Assembly (NCBI GenBank): GCA_022825235.1
Contig: JAJDYI010000053.1
Coordinates: 59,120-123,119, forward strand
DNA: 64,000 nucleotides
Direction: 5' to 3'
Source of the DNA: Alphaproteobacteria bacterium
GTDB lineage: Bacteria > Pseudomonadota > Alphaproteobacteria > TMED109
Shown: piece by piece, positions 17,657 to 27,659 of the stretch
Position numbering within the stretch: position 1 is the first letter of the stretch
Layout: each line of letters opens with the position of its first letter
Translations under genes and position numbers: made by a program
The notes under the pieces: generated by a model
The model's input: the letters and a program-made list of their open reading frames with translations, nothing else
What the model was told of the DNA's origin: nothing
Database searches by the model: none

Positions 17657-19092
17657 CGGGCGTGTTCCGCCGCCGTGGCGGCGGCCCGACGCAGATGATC
17701 GGCGAGCCGGGCGTAGTCGGCCGGGAGGGTGGTCAGGCGTTCCGGCGCGTCCATGCACCGCGCCAGCGGGTCGGGTACTTCCGGTTCCTCGCCCAGGGCC
17801 TGGCGGACCGCGTCGGGGAACTTGGCCGGGTGAGCGGTTGCCAGCGCGACCACGGGTGCCGAGGTCGCGCGGTACTGCGAGTCGAGCGCGCCGGCCTGCC
17901 GGGCGGCCGCGACGCCGACGGCGGTGTGCGGATCGATCTGGATCCCGCACGCGTCCCGCAGGTCGCGCATCGTGTCGATGGTCTGGTCTTCCGTCACTCT
18001 GCTCCCCGTGAATCGTTCCCCGATCGTTGCCCGGTGCCGCTCGTCCACCGCGATCGCTTCGCCGCGGGCAAGCCCGGCCATGTCACGCTGCACCGCCCCG
18101 CCGTCCCGGTCGCGGATTTCGTACAGCAGCCGTTCGAAATTGGAGGCGACCTGGATGTCCATCGCCGGCGAGAGCGTGCGATGGACCGTGCCGGGATGGT
18201 AGCGTCCGGTTGCGAAGAACCGGGCCAGGATGTCGTTGCGGTTCGTGCCGACCACCAGACCGGCCACGGGCAGCCCCATGCAGGCGGCGGCATGCCCTGC
18301 GTAGCAGTCGCCGAAATTGCCGGACGGCACCGCGAACACCGGCGGCGGCCCGCCGACCTGGTGGGCCGCATGGATGTAGTAGGCGGCCTGCGCGGCAATC
18401 CGGCTCCAGTTGATCGAGTTCACCGCGAGGAGGCCGCACGCGCGGCGCAGGGCACGGTCGGAGAACGCCTGCTTCACCAGCGACTGGCAGGAATCAAACG
18501 TGCCTTCGATTGCGACGTTGAAGACCGCCGGATCGTCGACGGTGGTCATGAGCCGGCGCTGCAGGGGAGCGATCCTGCCCTCGGGATGCAGGACGACGAT
18601 CGCCATGGCGCGCCGACCCCGGCAGGCCTCGATAGCGGCGGCGCCGGTGTCGCCGGACGTCGCGCACAGGACGAGCGCCCGCCGGCCGTCCAGTTCCAGG
18701 AAGCGGTCGAACAGGCGGGCCAGCACCTGGAGCGCGAAATCCTTGAAGGCGAGGGTAGGGCCATGGAAGAGCTCGAGGAGATGGAGGCCGTCACGGAGCT
18801 CGCGGACGGGCGCCACGTCGGGGTGCGTGAACGCGCGGTACGCGTCGGCAGCGAGCTCGGCGGCCGCGGCGGGCGGGAGCGAGTCGCCGCCCAGCTCCGT
18901 GAGGAGGTGCGCCGCGGTTTCGGCATACGGGGCGCCGGCCAGCCGCCGGATCCGCCCAGCCGCATCCGGCCAGCGGTCGGGCATGAACAGGCCGCCGTCC
19001 GGTGCGAGCCCGGACAGGGTCGCGGTCCGGAAGTCCACCGGATGGGCCCCGCGGGTACCGACGTATCGGGGGGGCGGAAAATCGGCCGTCAT
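17653..19092 (-). CDS. thrC: Threonine synthase
   Basis: PLP enzyme converting O-phosphohomoserine to threonine, 479 aa, the longer ThrC form common in proteobacteria. Conserved YVGTRG near residue 10, LAPDGGLFMP, the PLP lysine in LFHGPTLAFKDFALQ near 119, CATSGDTGAAA near 146, and VPSGNFGDCYAGH near 258. The start overlaps the heme A synthase stop and its stop overlaps the M16 start, both ATGA. Linkage of thrC to the cox operon is a known alphaproteobacterial arrangement. Confidence 0.96.
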   Translation of the reverse strand: MTADFPPPRYVGTRGAHPVDFRTATLSGLAPDGGLFMPDRWPDAAGRIRRLAGAPYAETAAHLLTELGGDSLPPAAAAELAADAYRAFTHPDVAPVRELRDGLHLLELFHGPTLAFKDFALQVLARLFDRFLELDGRRALVLCATSGDTGAAAIEACRGRRAMAIVVLHPEGRIAPLQRRLMTTVDDPAVFNVAIEGTFDSCQSLVKQAFSDRALRRACGLLAVNSINWSRIAAQAAYYIHAAHQVGGPPPVFAVPSGNFGDCYAGHAAACMGLPVAGLVVGTNRNDILARFFATGRYHPGTVHRTLSPAMDIQVASNFERLLYEIRDRDGGAVQRDMAGLARGEAIAVDERHRATIGERFTGSRVTEDQTIDTMRDLRDACGIQIDPHTAVGVAAARQAGALDSQYRATSAPVVALATAHPAKFPDAVRQALGEEPEVPDPLARCMDAPERLTTLPADYARLADHLRRAAATAAEHAR

Positions 19093-19976
19093 CGTTCGCG
19101 GAACACGTACCAGCCGACGGCGGCGTACGCGACGACCAGCAGCGCACCGACAAACTGGTGGGCCAGCGCGATCCACAGCGCCGGCTCCGCCATCGCGGCC
19201 GTCAGTCCGAGCAGCGCCTGGACCACGAAGACCGCCAGCGTCGCCGCCGCCCACCTGAAGGCCACGGGGGCGTCCCGGCGAGGCAGCCGGCCGAGCAGCA
19301 CCAGCGCCGGGAGCGCCGTGGAAAGCGCGAGCAGCCGATGGACGATGTGGAGCAGGACGTCCGGATCCGCGTAGTGCGCCCTGTTCCACGGGCTGCCGCA
19401 GAGCAGCCAGTCGGGGCAGGCATGGGCGGCGCCCGACTTGGCGAGGAACGCGCCGGCTCCCGCCGTGGCGACCGCCAGGGCCGTTCCCAGCCAGGCAAGC
19501 TGCTTGCAGTCCGGCGGGAGGACCCGCGCGTGCATCCGGGCCCGGCGGGGCCCGGTCGAGGAGCCGACCAGCGCCACCAGCAGGACCAGCGCGATCACGA
19601 GGTGGACGGTGACGGACCACGGGCTGTTCCGGTCGATGACGGTGAAGGCGCCCAGGAGTGCCTGCACGACCACCAGGATCACCGCCGCCGCGCCGAGGAG
19701 CCGGTGCTTCGGGGTCTGTGCGGTCAGCAGGACCAGGAGCACGAGGGGCGCCACGAAGACGGCTGCATTGACGCGATGGATCCATTCCAGCCAGACCTGC
19801 CAGTGCTCGTAGGCCAGGTTCGGGATGGTCTCCAGCGCCGCCGCGGTCGGCAGCCAGAGACCGTGGCACAGCGGCCAGTCCGGGCAACTGAGGCCGGACC
19901 CGGTCAGCCGGACGGCGCCGCCCAGCGCGACCTGGAGCAGCACCGCGGCGATGGCCAGGTAGCTGGCCAGTCTCAT
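19089..19976 (-). CDS. ctaA: Heme A synthase, CtaA/Cox15 family
   Basis: Converts heme O to heme A for aa3-type oxidase in the inner membrane. 295 aa, about 8 transmembrane segments in two similar halves. Each half carries a cysteine-pair motif: GSGLSCPDWPLCHG near residue 28 and HACPDWLLCG near 182. Histidine ligands lie in YEHWQVWLEWIHRV, VTVHL, LLHIVHRLLAL and ALAHQ. Cysteine pairs are typical of the CtaA type in Gram-positives and beta/gamma-proteobacteria, whereas most alphaproteobacterial Cox15 proteins lack them. ATG 19976 chosen because the 45-codon upstream extension is low-complexity and lies in front of the first membrane segment. Confidence 0.92.
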   Translation of the reverse strand: MRLASYLAIAAVLLQVALGGAVRLTGSGLSCPDWPLCHGLWLPTAAALETIPNLAYEHWQVWLEWIHRVNAAVFVAPLVLLVLLTAQTPKHRLLGAAAVILVVVQALLGAFTVIDRNSPWSVTVHLVIALVLLVALVGSSTGPRRARMHARVLPPDCKQLAWLGTALAVATAGAGAFLAKSGAAHACPDWLLCGSPWNRAHYADPDVLLHIVHRLLALSTALPALVLLGRLPRRDAPVAFRWAAATLAVFVVQALLGLTAAMAEPALWIALAHQFVGALLVVAYAAVGWYVFRER

Positions 19977-20058
19977 GCGTGCAGCCTCCGGCGTCCCCCC
20001 GGTCCGCGAGCCGGGGTGGGGTGGCCCGCGCCGCCGGCGCACGCGAGGGCAGGCTGCG

Positions 20059-20796
20059 TCACGGGGCGTCGCCGGCGCGGGCACCGCGCCGGTTGCCTGC
20101 GCGCCGACCAAGCACCGATACGCAGACGGCGAGTACGGCCGCCAGGCCGTACCAGGTCAGCGCGTACTCAAGGTGCGTGTTGCGGATCGCCATGTTGGTC
20201 TGTCCGCCCTCGGGCCAACCGCCGGGATTACGCGCGGCGCCGGCGTCCACCACGTAGTCGGCGAGTTCGAGGCCGGTAGCGCTGGCCATGGCCGCGAGGT
20301 CGATCGAATACCAGGCGCCGCCGGCGGGATCGTTGGCCGGCACGAACGGGCCCGGCGGATGTTGGCGCCGGAGGAGGCCTTCCACCCGGACCGGGCCGGA
20401 CGGATTGCCTGCGCGCCGGGTCGCGGCCGGCTGGAATTCCACGGGCACGAAGCCACGGTTGACCAGGATGGCCCGGCCGTCCGGGCGCACGAGTGGCGTG
20501 AGGACGTGCGCGCCCGCCACGCCCGCCCGGGTCCGGGGGATCAGCAGGAGCTCCCGGTCGTGCCGGAAGATGCCTTCCGCATGGACGGGCGTGTACTCGG
20601 GCAGGTTGGAAGCCGATTCGGGAGCCGTCACCGGGGTCGCTCCCGCGTGCCGGGTGATGTCGGCCAGGAGGTCCTCCTTCCAGCGGAGGCGCTCCATCTG
20701 CCACGTGCCGAGGCCGAGCAGGACCAGGAAGGCCGATGCCGCGGCGGTGCCCTGCAGGATCCGGCTCTCGCGCAGCCGGACCGGCTCAACCGCCAC
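20059..20796 (-). CDS. SURF1 family cytochrome oxidase assembly protein
   Basis: Inner-membrane assembly factor for cytochrome c oxidase. About 245 aa with one N-terminal and one C-terminal membrane segment flanking a periplasmic domain. Family motifs: LGLGTWQMERLRWKEDLL near residue 28, ILVNRGFVPVEF near 110, NDPAGGAWYSIDL and the C-terminal LEYALTWYGLA. The start is uncertain: GTG at 20796 overlaps the DUF983 stop by 11 bases and fits the family; an ATG at 20856 would add 20 residues inside the previous gene. Confidence 0.9.
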   Translation of the reverse strand: MAVEPVRLRESRILQGTAAASAFLVLLGLGTWQMERLRWKEDLLADITRHAGATPVTAPESASNLPEYTPVHAEGIFRHDRELLLIPRTRAGVAGAHVLTPLVRPDGRAILVNRGFVPVEFQPAATRRAGNPSGPVRVEGLLRRQHPPGPFVPANDPAGGAWYSIDLAAMASATGLELADYVVDAGAARNPGGWPEGGQTNMAIRNTHLEYALTWYGLAAVLAVCVSVLGRRAGNRRGARAGDAP

Positions 20797-21202
20797 CGGG
20801 GATCCGATCGTCGTCCAGGAGATTGTGCCGGATGTGGCTGGCCAGCAGCAAGCCACGCACCGGGCGCAGCAGGCCCACGGTCGCCCCCACGATCACGGGC
20901 GTCCAGACCAGCGCGTGGACCCAGATGGGCGGGCGCAGCCAGGCGTCCAGGAAGAAGGCGCCTCCGGTCGCCAGGGCGCCGACGATCAGCGTGATGAACC
21001 AGGAGGCCCCGTCGCCGACATCGGCGCTGCCGAGCCGGGCCCCGCAGGCCGGGCAGGCGTCCACGAACTCGGCCAGCCCCCGAAAGCAGCGGCCCTGCCC
21101 GCAGGCAGGGCACCGCCCCCGGAGCGCCCGGCCGGCCGCCGTCCCGGGACCGTGGTGGGAACTTCCGGACGTTAGTGGATGACTCCCCCGGATCCTCCCC
21201 AC
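20786..21202 (-). CDS. DUF983 membrane protein with zinc ribbon
   Basis: About 138 aa. A four-cysteine knuckle, CPACG then CPACG separated by about 19 residues, is followed by two membrane segments (ASWFITLIVGALATGG and WVHALVWTPVIVGATVGLL, each quoted in part), the DUF983 layout. Alphaproteobacteria place DUF983 between coxC and surf1, and a role in oxidase assembly is assumed from that. No ATG exists; GTG 21202 lies inside coxC with a 31-base overlap, and the exact start is unsure. Confidence 0.78.
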   Translation of the reverse strand: MGRIRGSHPLTSGSSHHGPGTAAGRALRGRCPACGQGRCFRGLAEFVDACPACGARLGSADVGDGASWFITLIVGALATGGAFFLDAWLRPPIWVHALVWTPVIVGATVGLLRPVRGLLLASHIRHNLLDDDRIPGGG

Positions 21203-22005
21203 CAGTAGACGGCGAAGAAGAGGAACAGCCAGACCACGTCGACGAAGTGCCAGTACCAGGCCGCCGCCTCGAAGCCGAAGTGATGCTCGGGCTTGAAGTG
21301 TCCGGCGATCGAGCGGGCCAGGCAGACGATCAGGAAGATCGATCCGATCAGGACGTGGGCCCCGTGGAAGCCGGTGGCCATGAAGAACGTCGAGCTGTAG
21401 ATGCCGTCCGTGAACGCGAACGGCGCGTGCGCGTACTCGTAGGCCTGCACGGCGGTGAAGGCGAGGCCGAGCGCGACGGTGACGCACAGCCCCTGGATCA
21501 GGCCGGAACGCTTGCCCTCGCGCAGTGCGTGGTGCGCCCACGTCACGGTGGCGCCCGACGTGAGCAGGATGATCGTGTTCAGGAGCGGCAGGTGGAAGGG
21601 GTCGAACACCTCGACCCCGGTGGGCGGCCATGCCCCGCCGGTAAACGTGACCCGGGCCACCTGCCGGGCTTCGTCGGCGTACAGGCTGGCATCGAAGAAC
21701 GCCCAGAACCAGGCCACGAAGAACATCACCTCGGAGGCGATGAACAGGACCATCCCGTAGCGCAGTCCGAGCTGGACCGTGGGCGTGTGGTGGCCCTCGT
21801 GCTCCGCTTCGCGCACCACGTCGCGCCACCAGACGAACATGGTGAACGCCACCAGCAGGGAACCGATCGCCAGCACGGCGCTCCCGTACGCCAGCTCGTG
21901 CATGTACATGATGCCGCCGACCGCCAGCATGAGGGCGCCGAAGGCGCCGATCACCGGCCACGGGCTCGGGGAGACGAGGTGATAGGGATGGGCGTGCTGG
22001 CTCAT
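21172..22005 (-). CDS. ctaE: Cytochrome c oxidase subunit III
   Basis: Seven-helix subunit of aa3 oxidase, 277 aa. Recognisable by HPYHLVSPSPWPVIGAFGAL near residue 6 (in part HPYHLVSPSPWP), RYGMVLFIASEVMFFVAWFWAFF near 83 (in part LFIASEVMFFVAWFW), LLTSGATVTWAHHA near 148 and the final FEAAAWYWHFVDVVWLFLF. The ATG overlaps the ctaG stop (ATGA). Also called coxC. Confidence 0.97.
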   Translation of the reverse strand: MSQHAHPYHLVSPSPWPVIGAFGALMLAVGGIMYMHELAYGSAVLAIGSLLVAFTMFVWWRDVVREAEHEGHHTPTVQLGLRYGMVLFIASEVMFFVAWFWAFFDASLYADEARQVARVTFTGGAWPPTGVEVFDPFHLPLLNTIILLTSGATVTWAHHALREGKRSGLIQGLCVTVALGLAFTAVQAYEYAHAPFAFTDGIYSSTFFMATGFHGAHVLIGSIFLIVCLARSIAGHFKPEHHFGFEAAAWYWHFVDVVWLFLFFAVYWWGGSGGVIH

Positions 22006-22610
22006 GGATGGCTCCCGCGAAGAGATTCCTCAGGGCTGCTGGCGGCAGCCGCCGGCACCGGGGCTGCGAATGCGACAGATGCGTCTGGGTTCGCCTCGCC
22101 TGCGCCGAAAAACGTATAGGAGAGGGTGACGGTCGTCACCTCCCGCGTCGAGGGGTCGGTTGCGATCTCCGGGTCGACGTAGAAGGTGAGCGGCATGTCG
22201 ATGGTCTGGCCGGGTTCGAGGCGCTGCTCCTCGAAGCAGAAGCAGTCGATCTTCTGCACGTACGGACCGGCCTTCAGGGGCGTGACGTTGAACGTGGCCG
22301 TGCCGGTCACGGGCCCGGTCCCGTGGTTGGTGGCCCGGTAGAACGCCAGGACGGAGGTGCCCGCCTCGACGGCCAGCTGCCGCTCGACCGGTTCGAAGCG
22401 CCACGGCAGGCCGGGGGCCACGTCGGCGTTGAACCGGACCGTCATCGCGTAGCCGGCGCCGCCCGGCGCGCTCGCGGCAATCCCCGGGGTGCCGGCGAAT
22501 CCCGTGACCCGGCAAAAGAGGTCGTACAGCGGGACGGCGGCGAAGCTCAGTCCGGCCATCAGGGCGACCGCCGCGACCACCAGGCCGCCGACCGCGTGGT
22601 TGCGGTTCAC
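22002..22610 (-). CDS. ctaG: Cytochrome c oxidase assembly protein CtaG/Cox11
   Basis: Copper chaperone for the CuB site. 202 aa, one N-terminal membrane anchor and a periplasmic Ig-like domain. VPLYDLFCRVTGFAGT near residue 27 and the copper-binding CFCFEEQ (KIDCFCFEEQRL) near 128 are diagnostic, with MPLTFYVDPEI after it. GTG start whose GTGA overlaps the stop of the 38-aa upstream gene. Confidence 0.96.
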   Translation of the reverse strand: MNRNHAVGGLVVAAVALMAGLSFAAVPLYDLFCRVTGFAGTPGIAASAPGGAGYAMTVRFNADVAPGLPWRFEPVERQLAVEAGTSVLAFYRATNHGTGPVTGTATFNVTPLKAGPYVQKIDCFCFEEQRLEPGQTIDMPLTFYVDPEIATDPSTREVTTVTLSYTFFGAGEANPDASVAFAAPVPAAAASSPEESLRGSHP

Positions 22611-22723
22611 GTCCCGGCGCCCATGCGGATCAGCGAGACGGCGTAGAACACTCCGATCAGGACCACGATGAGCCCGGCCAGCGCCAGGTTCTTCCGGCGC
22701 GTCTTGGGGTCCGGCCGGGACAC
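22607..22723 (-). CDS. CoxF-like 38-aa membrane protein
   Basis: A 38-residue gene between ctaB and ctaG, too short for most gene finders. It starts with GTG (22723-22721), has a basic head MSRPDPKTRRKN, one membrane helix LALAGLIVVLIGVFYAVSL, and stops at 22607 overlapping the ctaG GTG. Alphaproteobacterial cox operons commonly carry a small single-helix protein, CoxF, exactly here, so I infer an oxidase assembly accessory role. The gap to the ctaB stop is 1 base. Confidence 0.72.
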   Translation of the reverse strand: MSRPDPKTRRKNLALAGLIVVLIGVFYAVSLIRMGAGT

Positions 22724-22724
22724 G

Positions 22725-23612
22725 TCACGCCCCTGCCAGCAGGCCGTCGAGCGGCATCAGCAGGAACAGCAGGAACAGGTAGGCGATCGAGTACCAGAAC
22801 ATCCGCATCTCGCTGCCGGCGCGGCGCCGGTAGACCATGAGGGCGTGCCACAGGAGGCCCGCGCCCAGCAGGCCCGCCCCGGTCCCGTAGACCGCGCCGA
22901 GCCCGCCCATGAGATACGGCAGCAGCGTGGCCGCCGCCGTGGCCGCGCTGTAGACCAGGATGCCCAGCCGGGTCGCCGGATCGCCCCGGGTCACCGGCAG
23001 CATGGGGACGCCGGCGCGCGCGTAGTCGTCGGCGCGCACGAGCGCCAGGGCCCAGAAATGCGCCGGCGTCCAGAGGAAGATGATGCCGAACAGGATCACG
23101 GGCAACGGCGCCAGTCCGCCGGTGGCCGCGACCCAGCCGATCACCGGCGGCAGCGCCCCCGCCGCGCCCCCGATCACGATGTTCTGGGCCGTCGAGCGCT
23201 TGAGCCAGCAGGTGTAGACGAAGACATAGAAGAGACTGCTGGCCAGGAGCAGCGCCGCCGCGGCCCAGTTGGCGGCGAGGCCCATGAGGAGCACGCCGAA
23301 GAGCGACAGCGTGATCCCGAAGGCCAGCGCCTCGGCCGCCGGTACCCGGCCCGAGGGCACCGGGCGGGTCTTCGTGCGCTCCATGACCGCGTCGATGTCG
23401 CGGTCGAACCACATGTTGATGGCGCCGGCCCCGCCCGCGCCGAGGGCCAGGGCCAGCAGGGCCGCCAACGCCAGGACCGGGTGCAGCCCCGTCGGGGCCA
23501 GGGCCATGCCGACGATGCCGGTGAACACCACCAGCGCCATCACGCGCGGCTTGGCGAGCGCGAAGAAGTCGCCGAGGTCGCCGCCCGCCCGGTACTCGGC
23601 CGGGCGGGCCAT
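22725..23612 (-). CDS. ctaB: Protoheme IX farnesyltransferase
   Basis: UbiA-family membrane prenyltransferase making heme O from heme B. 295 aa with about nine helices. Motif 1 NMWFDRDIDAVMERTKTRPVPSG near residue 64 (core NMWFDRDID) and the second acidic region DYARAGVPMLPVTRGD near 202. ATG 23612 chosen: the family begins with DFFALAKPRVM shortly after, and a longer frame would run into coxA. Works with CtaA in the same operon. Confidence 0.95.
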   Translation of the reverse strand: MARPAEYRAGGDLGDFFALAKPRVMALVVFTGIVGMALAPTGLHPVLALAALLALALGAGGAGAINMWFDRDIDAVMERTKTRPVPSGRVPAAEALAFGITLSLFGVLLMGLAANWAAAALLLASSLFYVFVYTCWLKRSTAQNIVIGGAAGALPPVIGWVAATGGLAPLPVILFGIIFLWTPAHFWALALVRADDYARAGVPMLPVTRGDPATRLGILVYSAATAAATLLPYLMGGLGAVYGTGAGLLGAGLLWHALMVYRRRAGSEMRMFWYSIAYLFLLFLLMPLDGLLAGA

Positions 23613-23644
23613 ATCCCGGGACAGGTCGGGCAACGGGCGGCGTC

Positions 23645-25261
<1,617 letters not shown>

Positions 25262-26110
25262 CTAGTTGGCATTCTGGGTCAGCTGCACGGGCCCGGACGG
25301 TACCGCATCCCGTGCGAACTTGGTTTGCGCCTCGGCAATCCAGGCGTCGAAGGCCTCTTGCGAGACCACGTGGAGCTCGATCGGCATCCGGCCGTGGAAG
25401 TCTCCGCACAGCTCCGAGCACTGGCCGTAGTAGATGCCTTCCCGCTCGGCGCGGAACCACGTCTCGTTGAGACGGCCGGGCACCCCGTCCACCTTCACCC
25501 CGAGCGCCGGTACCGTCCAGGCGTGCAGCACGTCGGCGGCGGTGACCAGCACCCGCACGGTCGTGTCGACGGGCACGACGATCGGTAGGTCGGTGGAGAG
25601 CAGCCGGGCGAAGGGCCTGGGCTCCTCGAACTCGTCGGCGCTGTCGACCACGAACGCGTCGAAGTAGAAGTCGCCGTGGTCCGGGTACTCGTACCCCCAG
25701 TACCACTGGTAGCCGGTCGCCTTGATCGTCATGTCGGCCGGCGGAATCGTGTCGGCCGCGTACAGGATCCGGAACGACGGGACGGCGATGATGACCAGGA
25801 TGACCACCGGGATCGCGGTCCACAGGACTTCGAGCACCGTGTTGTGGGTGCGCGTCCCGGGCGTCGGATTCGCCGACGCGTTGTAGCGGTACATCACCCA
25901 GACGAGGAGTCCCAGCACGAACAGGGAGATCGCGAAGATCAGCCAGAGCAGCCAGTCGTGGAAGACCCTGAGCTCGCTCATGATTTCCGAACCGGCCGCC
26001 TGGAAGTTGAGCCCCCAGTCAACCGGCTGGCCCACGACTTCGGCCGCCATGGCACCGGTCGCGACGAGCGCGAAGGCGAGCACGGCTCCTGCTAGTTTGC
26101 CAATGTGCAT
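25262..26110 (-). CDS. ctaC: Cytochrome c oxidase subunit II
   Basis: 282 aa. Signal peptide ending near ATGAMAAEV, two membrane helices, then the CuA cupredoxin domain with CSELCGDFHGRMPIE near residue 220 and the upstream histidine in VLHAWTVPALGVK. GYQWYWGYEYPD near 135 is the aromatic region for electron entry from cytochrome c. No c-type heme extension. ATG 26110 has GAAGGGGA upstream; an in-frame TTG two codons earlier is less likely. First gene of the 13-gene operon. Confidence 0.97.
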   Translation of the reverse strand: MHIGKLAGAVLAFALVATGAMAAEVVGQPVDWGLNFQAAGSEIMSELRVFHDWLLWLIFAISLFVLGLLVWVMYRYNASANPTPGTRTHNTVLEVLWTAIPVVILVIIAVPSFRILYAADTIPPADMTIKATGYQWYWGYEYPDHGDFYFDAFVVDSADEFEEPRPFARLLSTDLPIVVPVDTTVRVLVTAADVLHAWTVPALGVKVDGVPGRLNETWFRAEREGIYYGQCSELCGDFHGRMPIELHVVSQEAFDAWIAEAQTKFARDAVPSGPVQLTQNAN

Positions 26111-26293
26111 TCGCAATCCCCTTCGGCCTGCCGGCCTGTCCCTGCATGGATTGAAGCGGGAAGTCTAGCCGTGGTTGAACACGGCGCAATGCGTGGCGTG
26201 CGGCGTGCGGCGCCCCGCCGGGCCCGCCCGATGTCCGGCGTCGCCGGCCGCAGTGCGGACGCCCGCCGGCACGGTGGCCTGGCCGGGCCCGCG

Positions 26294-27454
26294 TCAGTCT
26301 GCGCCGGGCGAATCGCGCTCCGGGCCGAGACCCGGACGGGCGGCGGCAAACGTCTCCGGGGCGAGCCCCTCGGCGGCCAGCGCGGCTGGCCAGGCTGACC
26401 CGGTGACGAGGGCCGTGCAGGCGTCGGCGGCGGCGGGCGACGTCATGATTCCGTAGCCGCCCTGGCCGGCCAGCCAGAAGAAGCCCGGCTGCCCGGGGTC
26501 TTCCCCGATGACCAGGGTCCGGTCGGCGACGAAGCTCCGCAGTCCCGCCCACCGGTTCTGGATGCGCCCGACCTTCAGGGTGGTTGCCAGCTGGATGCGC
26601 TCCGCCACGATGGCGATGTCCAGCTCCTCCGGCTGGGCGTCGCAGGGCGGCGAATCGGTTTCGTCCGCCGGGCTGGCGAGGATCCGGCCGGCGTCGGGCC
26701 GGAAGTAGAACGCCTCCTCCACGTCCAGCGTGACTGGCCAGGCGCCGATGTCGACGTCCGGCGGGGCCGCGAACACGATGGCGGTGCGCCGCTTGGGCAT
26801 GAGACCGATCGGCCGGCACCCGGCCAGACGGCCGATCACGTCGCACCAGGCGCCGGCGGCGTTGACCAGCACGGGAGCCCGGAACGCTCCCTGCGGTGTG
26901 TCGGCCTGCCACCCGCCGCCGTGCCGCTCGATGGCGCGCACCTCGGCGTTGCACACGGTTTCGCCGCCGTGCGCGCGCAGGGTCCGCAGCCAGCCCTGGT
27001 GGATGCGGTCCACGTCCATCTCGCGTCCCGCGGCCTCGAAGTAGGCGCGCGCCACGTACCCCGGCCGGAGCACCGGGACCCGCGCCGCCGCCTCGTCCGG
27101 GGTCAACTCGATGATCGCCGGATCGAGCGCGCGGGCGGCGCCGAATTCGCGGTCGAACGCCTCCGCCTGGTCGGCCCTGGCGATGAACAGCGCCCCCCCG
27201 CACCCGCCCAGCAGCGGCCCCTCGAAGTGCGCCTCGGGCTGTTCGAAGAACGCCCGGCTGGCGCGGGTGAGGGCCCGGATGGTGGGGTTCCCGTAGCTCT
27301 CGGTAAAGAACGCCGCGGACCGGCTGGTCGTGTGATAGCCGGGCATCGGCTCGCGTTCCAGCACGGCCACCCGACCGTGGGGAGCGAGGCGCGCCGCAAC
27401 CGACGCGCCGGCGATGCCGGCACCGATTACCAGTACATCGAACGACCGCGACAT
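26294..27454 (-). CDS. dauA: FAD-dependent D-amino acid dehydrogenase, D-arginine dehydrogenase-like
   Basis: 386 aa, DAO family. FAD motif VIGAGIAGASVAARLAPHGRVAVLE at residue 9 (core GAGIAGAS). The sequence follows Pseudomonas DauA closely: PGYHTTSRSAAFFTESYG near 39, LVNAAGAWCD near 202, PKRRTAIVFA near 222, NRWAGLRSFVADRTLVIGE near 313 (in part WAGLRSFVAD) and WLAGQGGYGIMTSPA. DauA deaminates D-arginine and D-lysine to keto acids, with electrons passed to the respiratory chain. No dauB or regulator is adjacent, so the substrate here is inferred. GGAG lies upstream of the ATG. Confidence 0.85.
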   Translation of the reverse strand: MSRSFDVLVIGAGIAGASVAARLAPHGRVAVLEREPMPGYHTTSRSAAFFTESYGNPTIRALTRASRAFFEQPEAHFEGPLLGGCGGALFIARADQAEAFDREFGAARALDPAIIELTPDEAAARVPVLRPGYVARAYFEAAGREMDVDRIHQGWLRTLRAHGGETVCNAEVRAIERHGGGWQADTPQGAFRAPVLVNAAGAWCDVIGRLAGCRPIGLMPKRRTAIVFAAPPDVDIGAWPVTLDVEEAFYFRPDAGRILASPADETDSPPCDAQPEELDIAIVAERIQLATTLKVGRIQNRWAGLRSFVADRTLVIGEDPGQPGFFWLAGQGGYGIMTSPAAADACTALVTGSAWPAALAAEGLAPETFAAARPGLGPERDSPGAD

Positions 27455-27659
27455 CAGATTTCTCCTGCCATGGCGTGCGGCGCCGGCCGGGCCGATCGAC
27501 GGCTGCCGCCGGTACTGGATTTAGCGGCCAACGGCCCCCGACACCACCCCCTGACGGCCGCCGCGCCGTTTGCGCCCCCCTCCCCCATGCGGCAGTATCC
27601 CGGGGGGCGGAAAGCCGGGGAATGTCCACGGCAGGCCCGGGACCAGGGAAGCTCACGCC

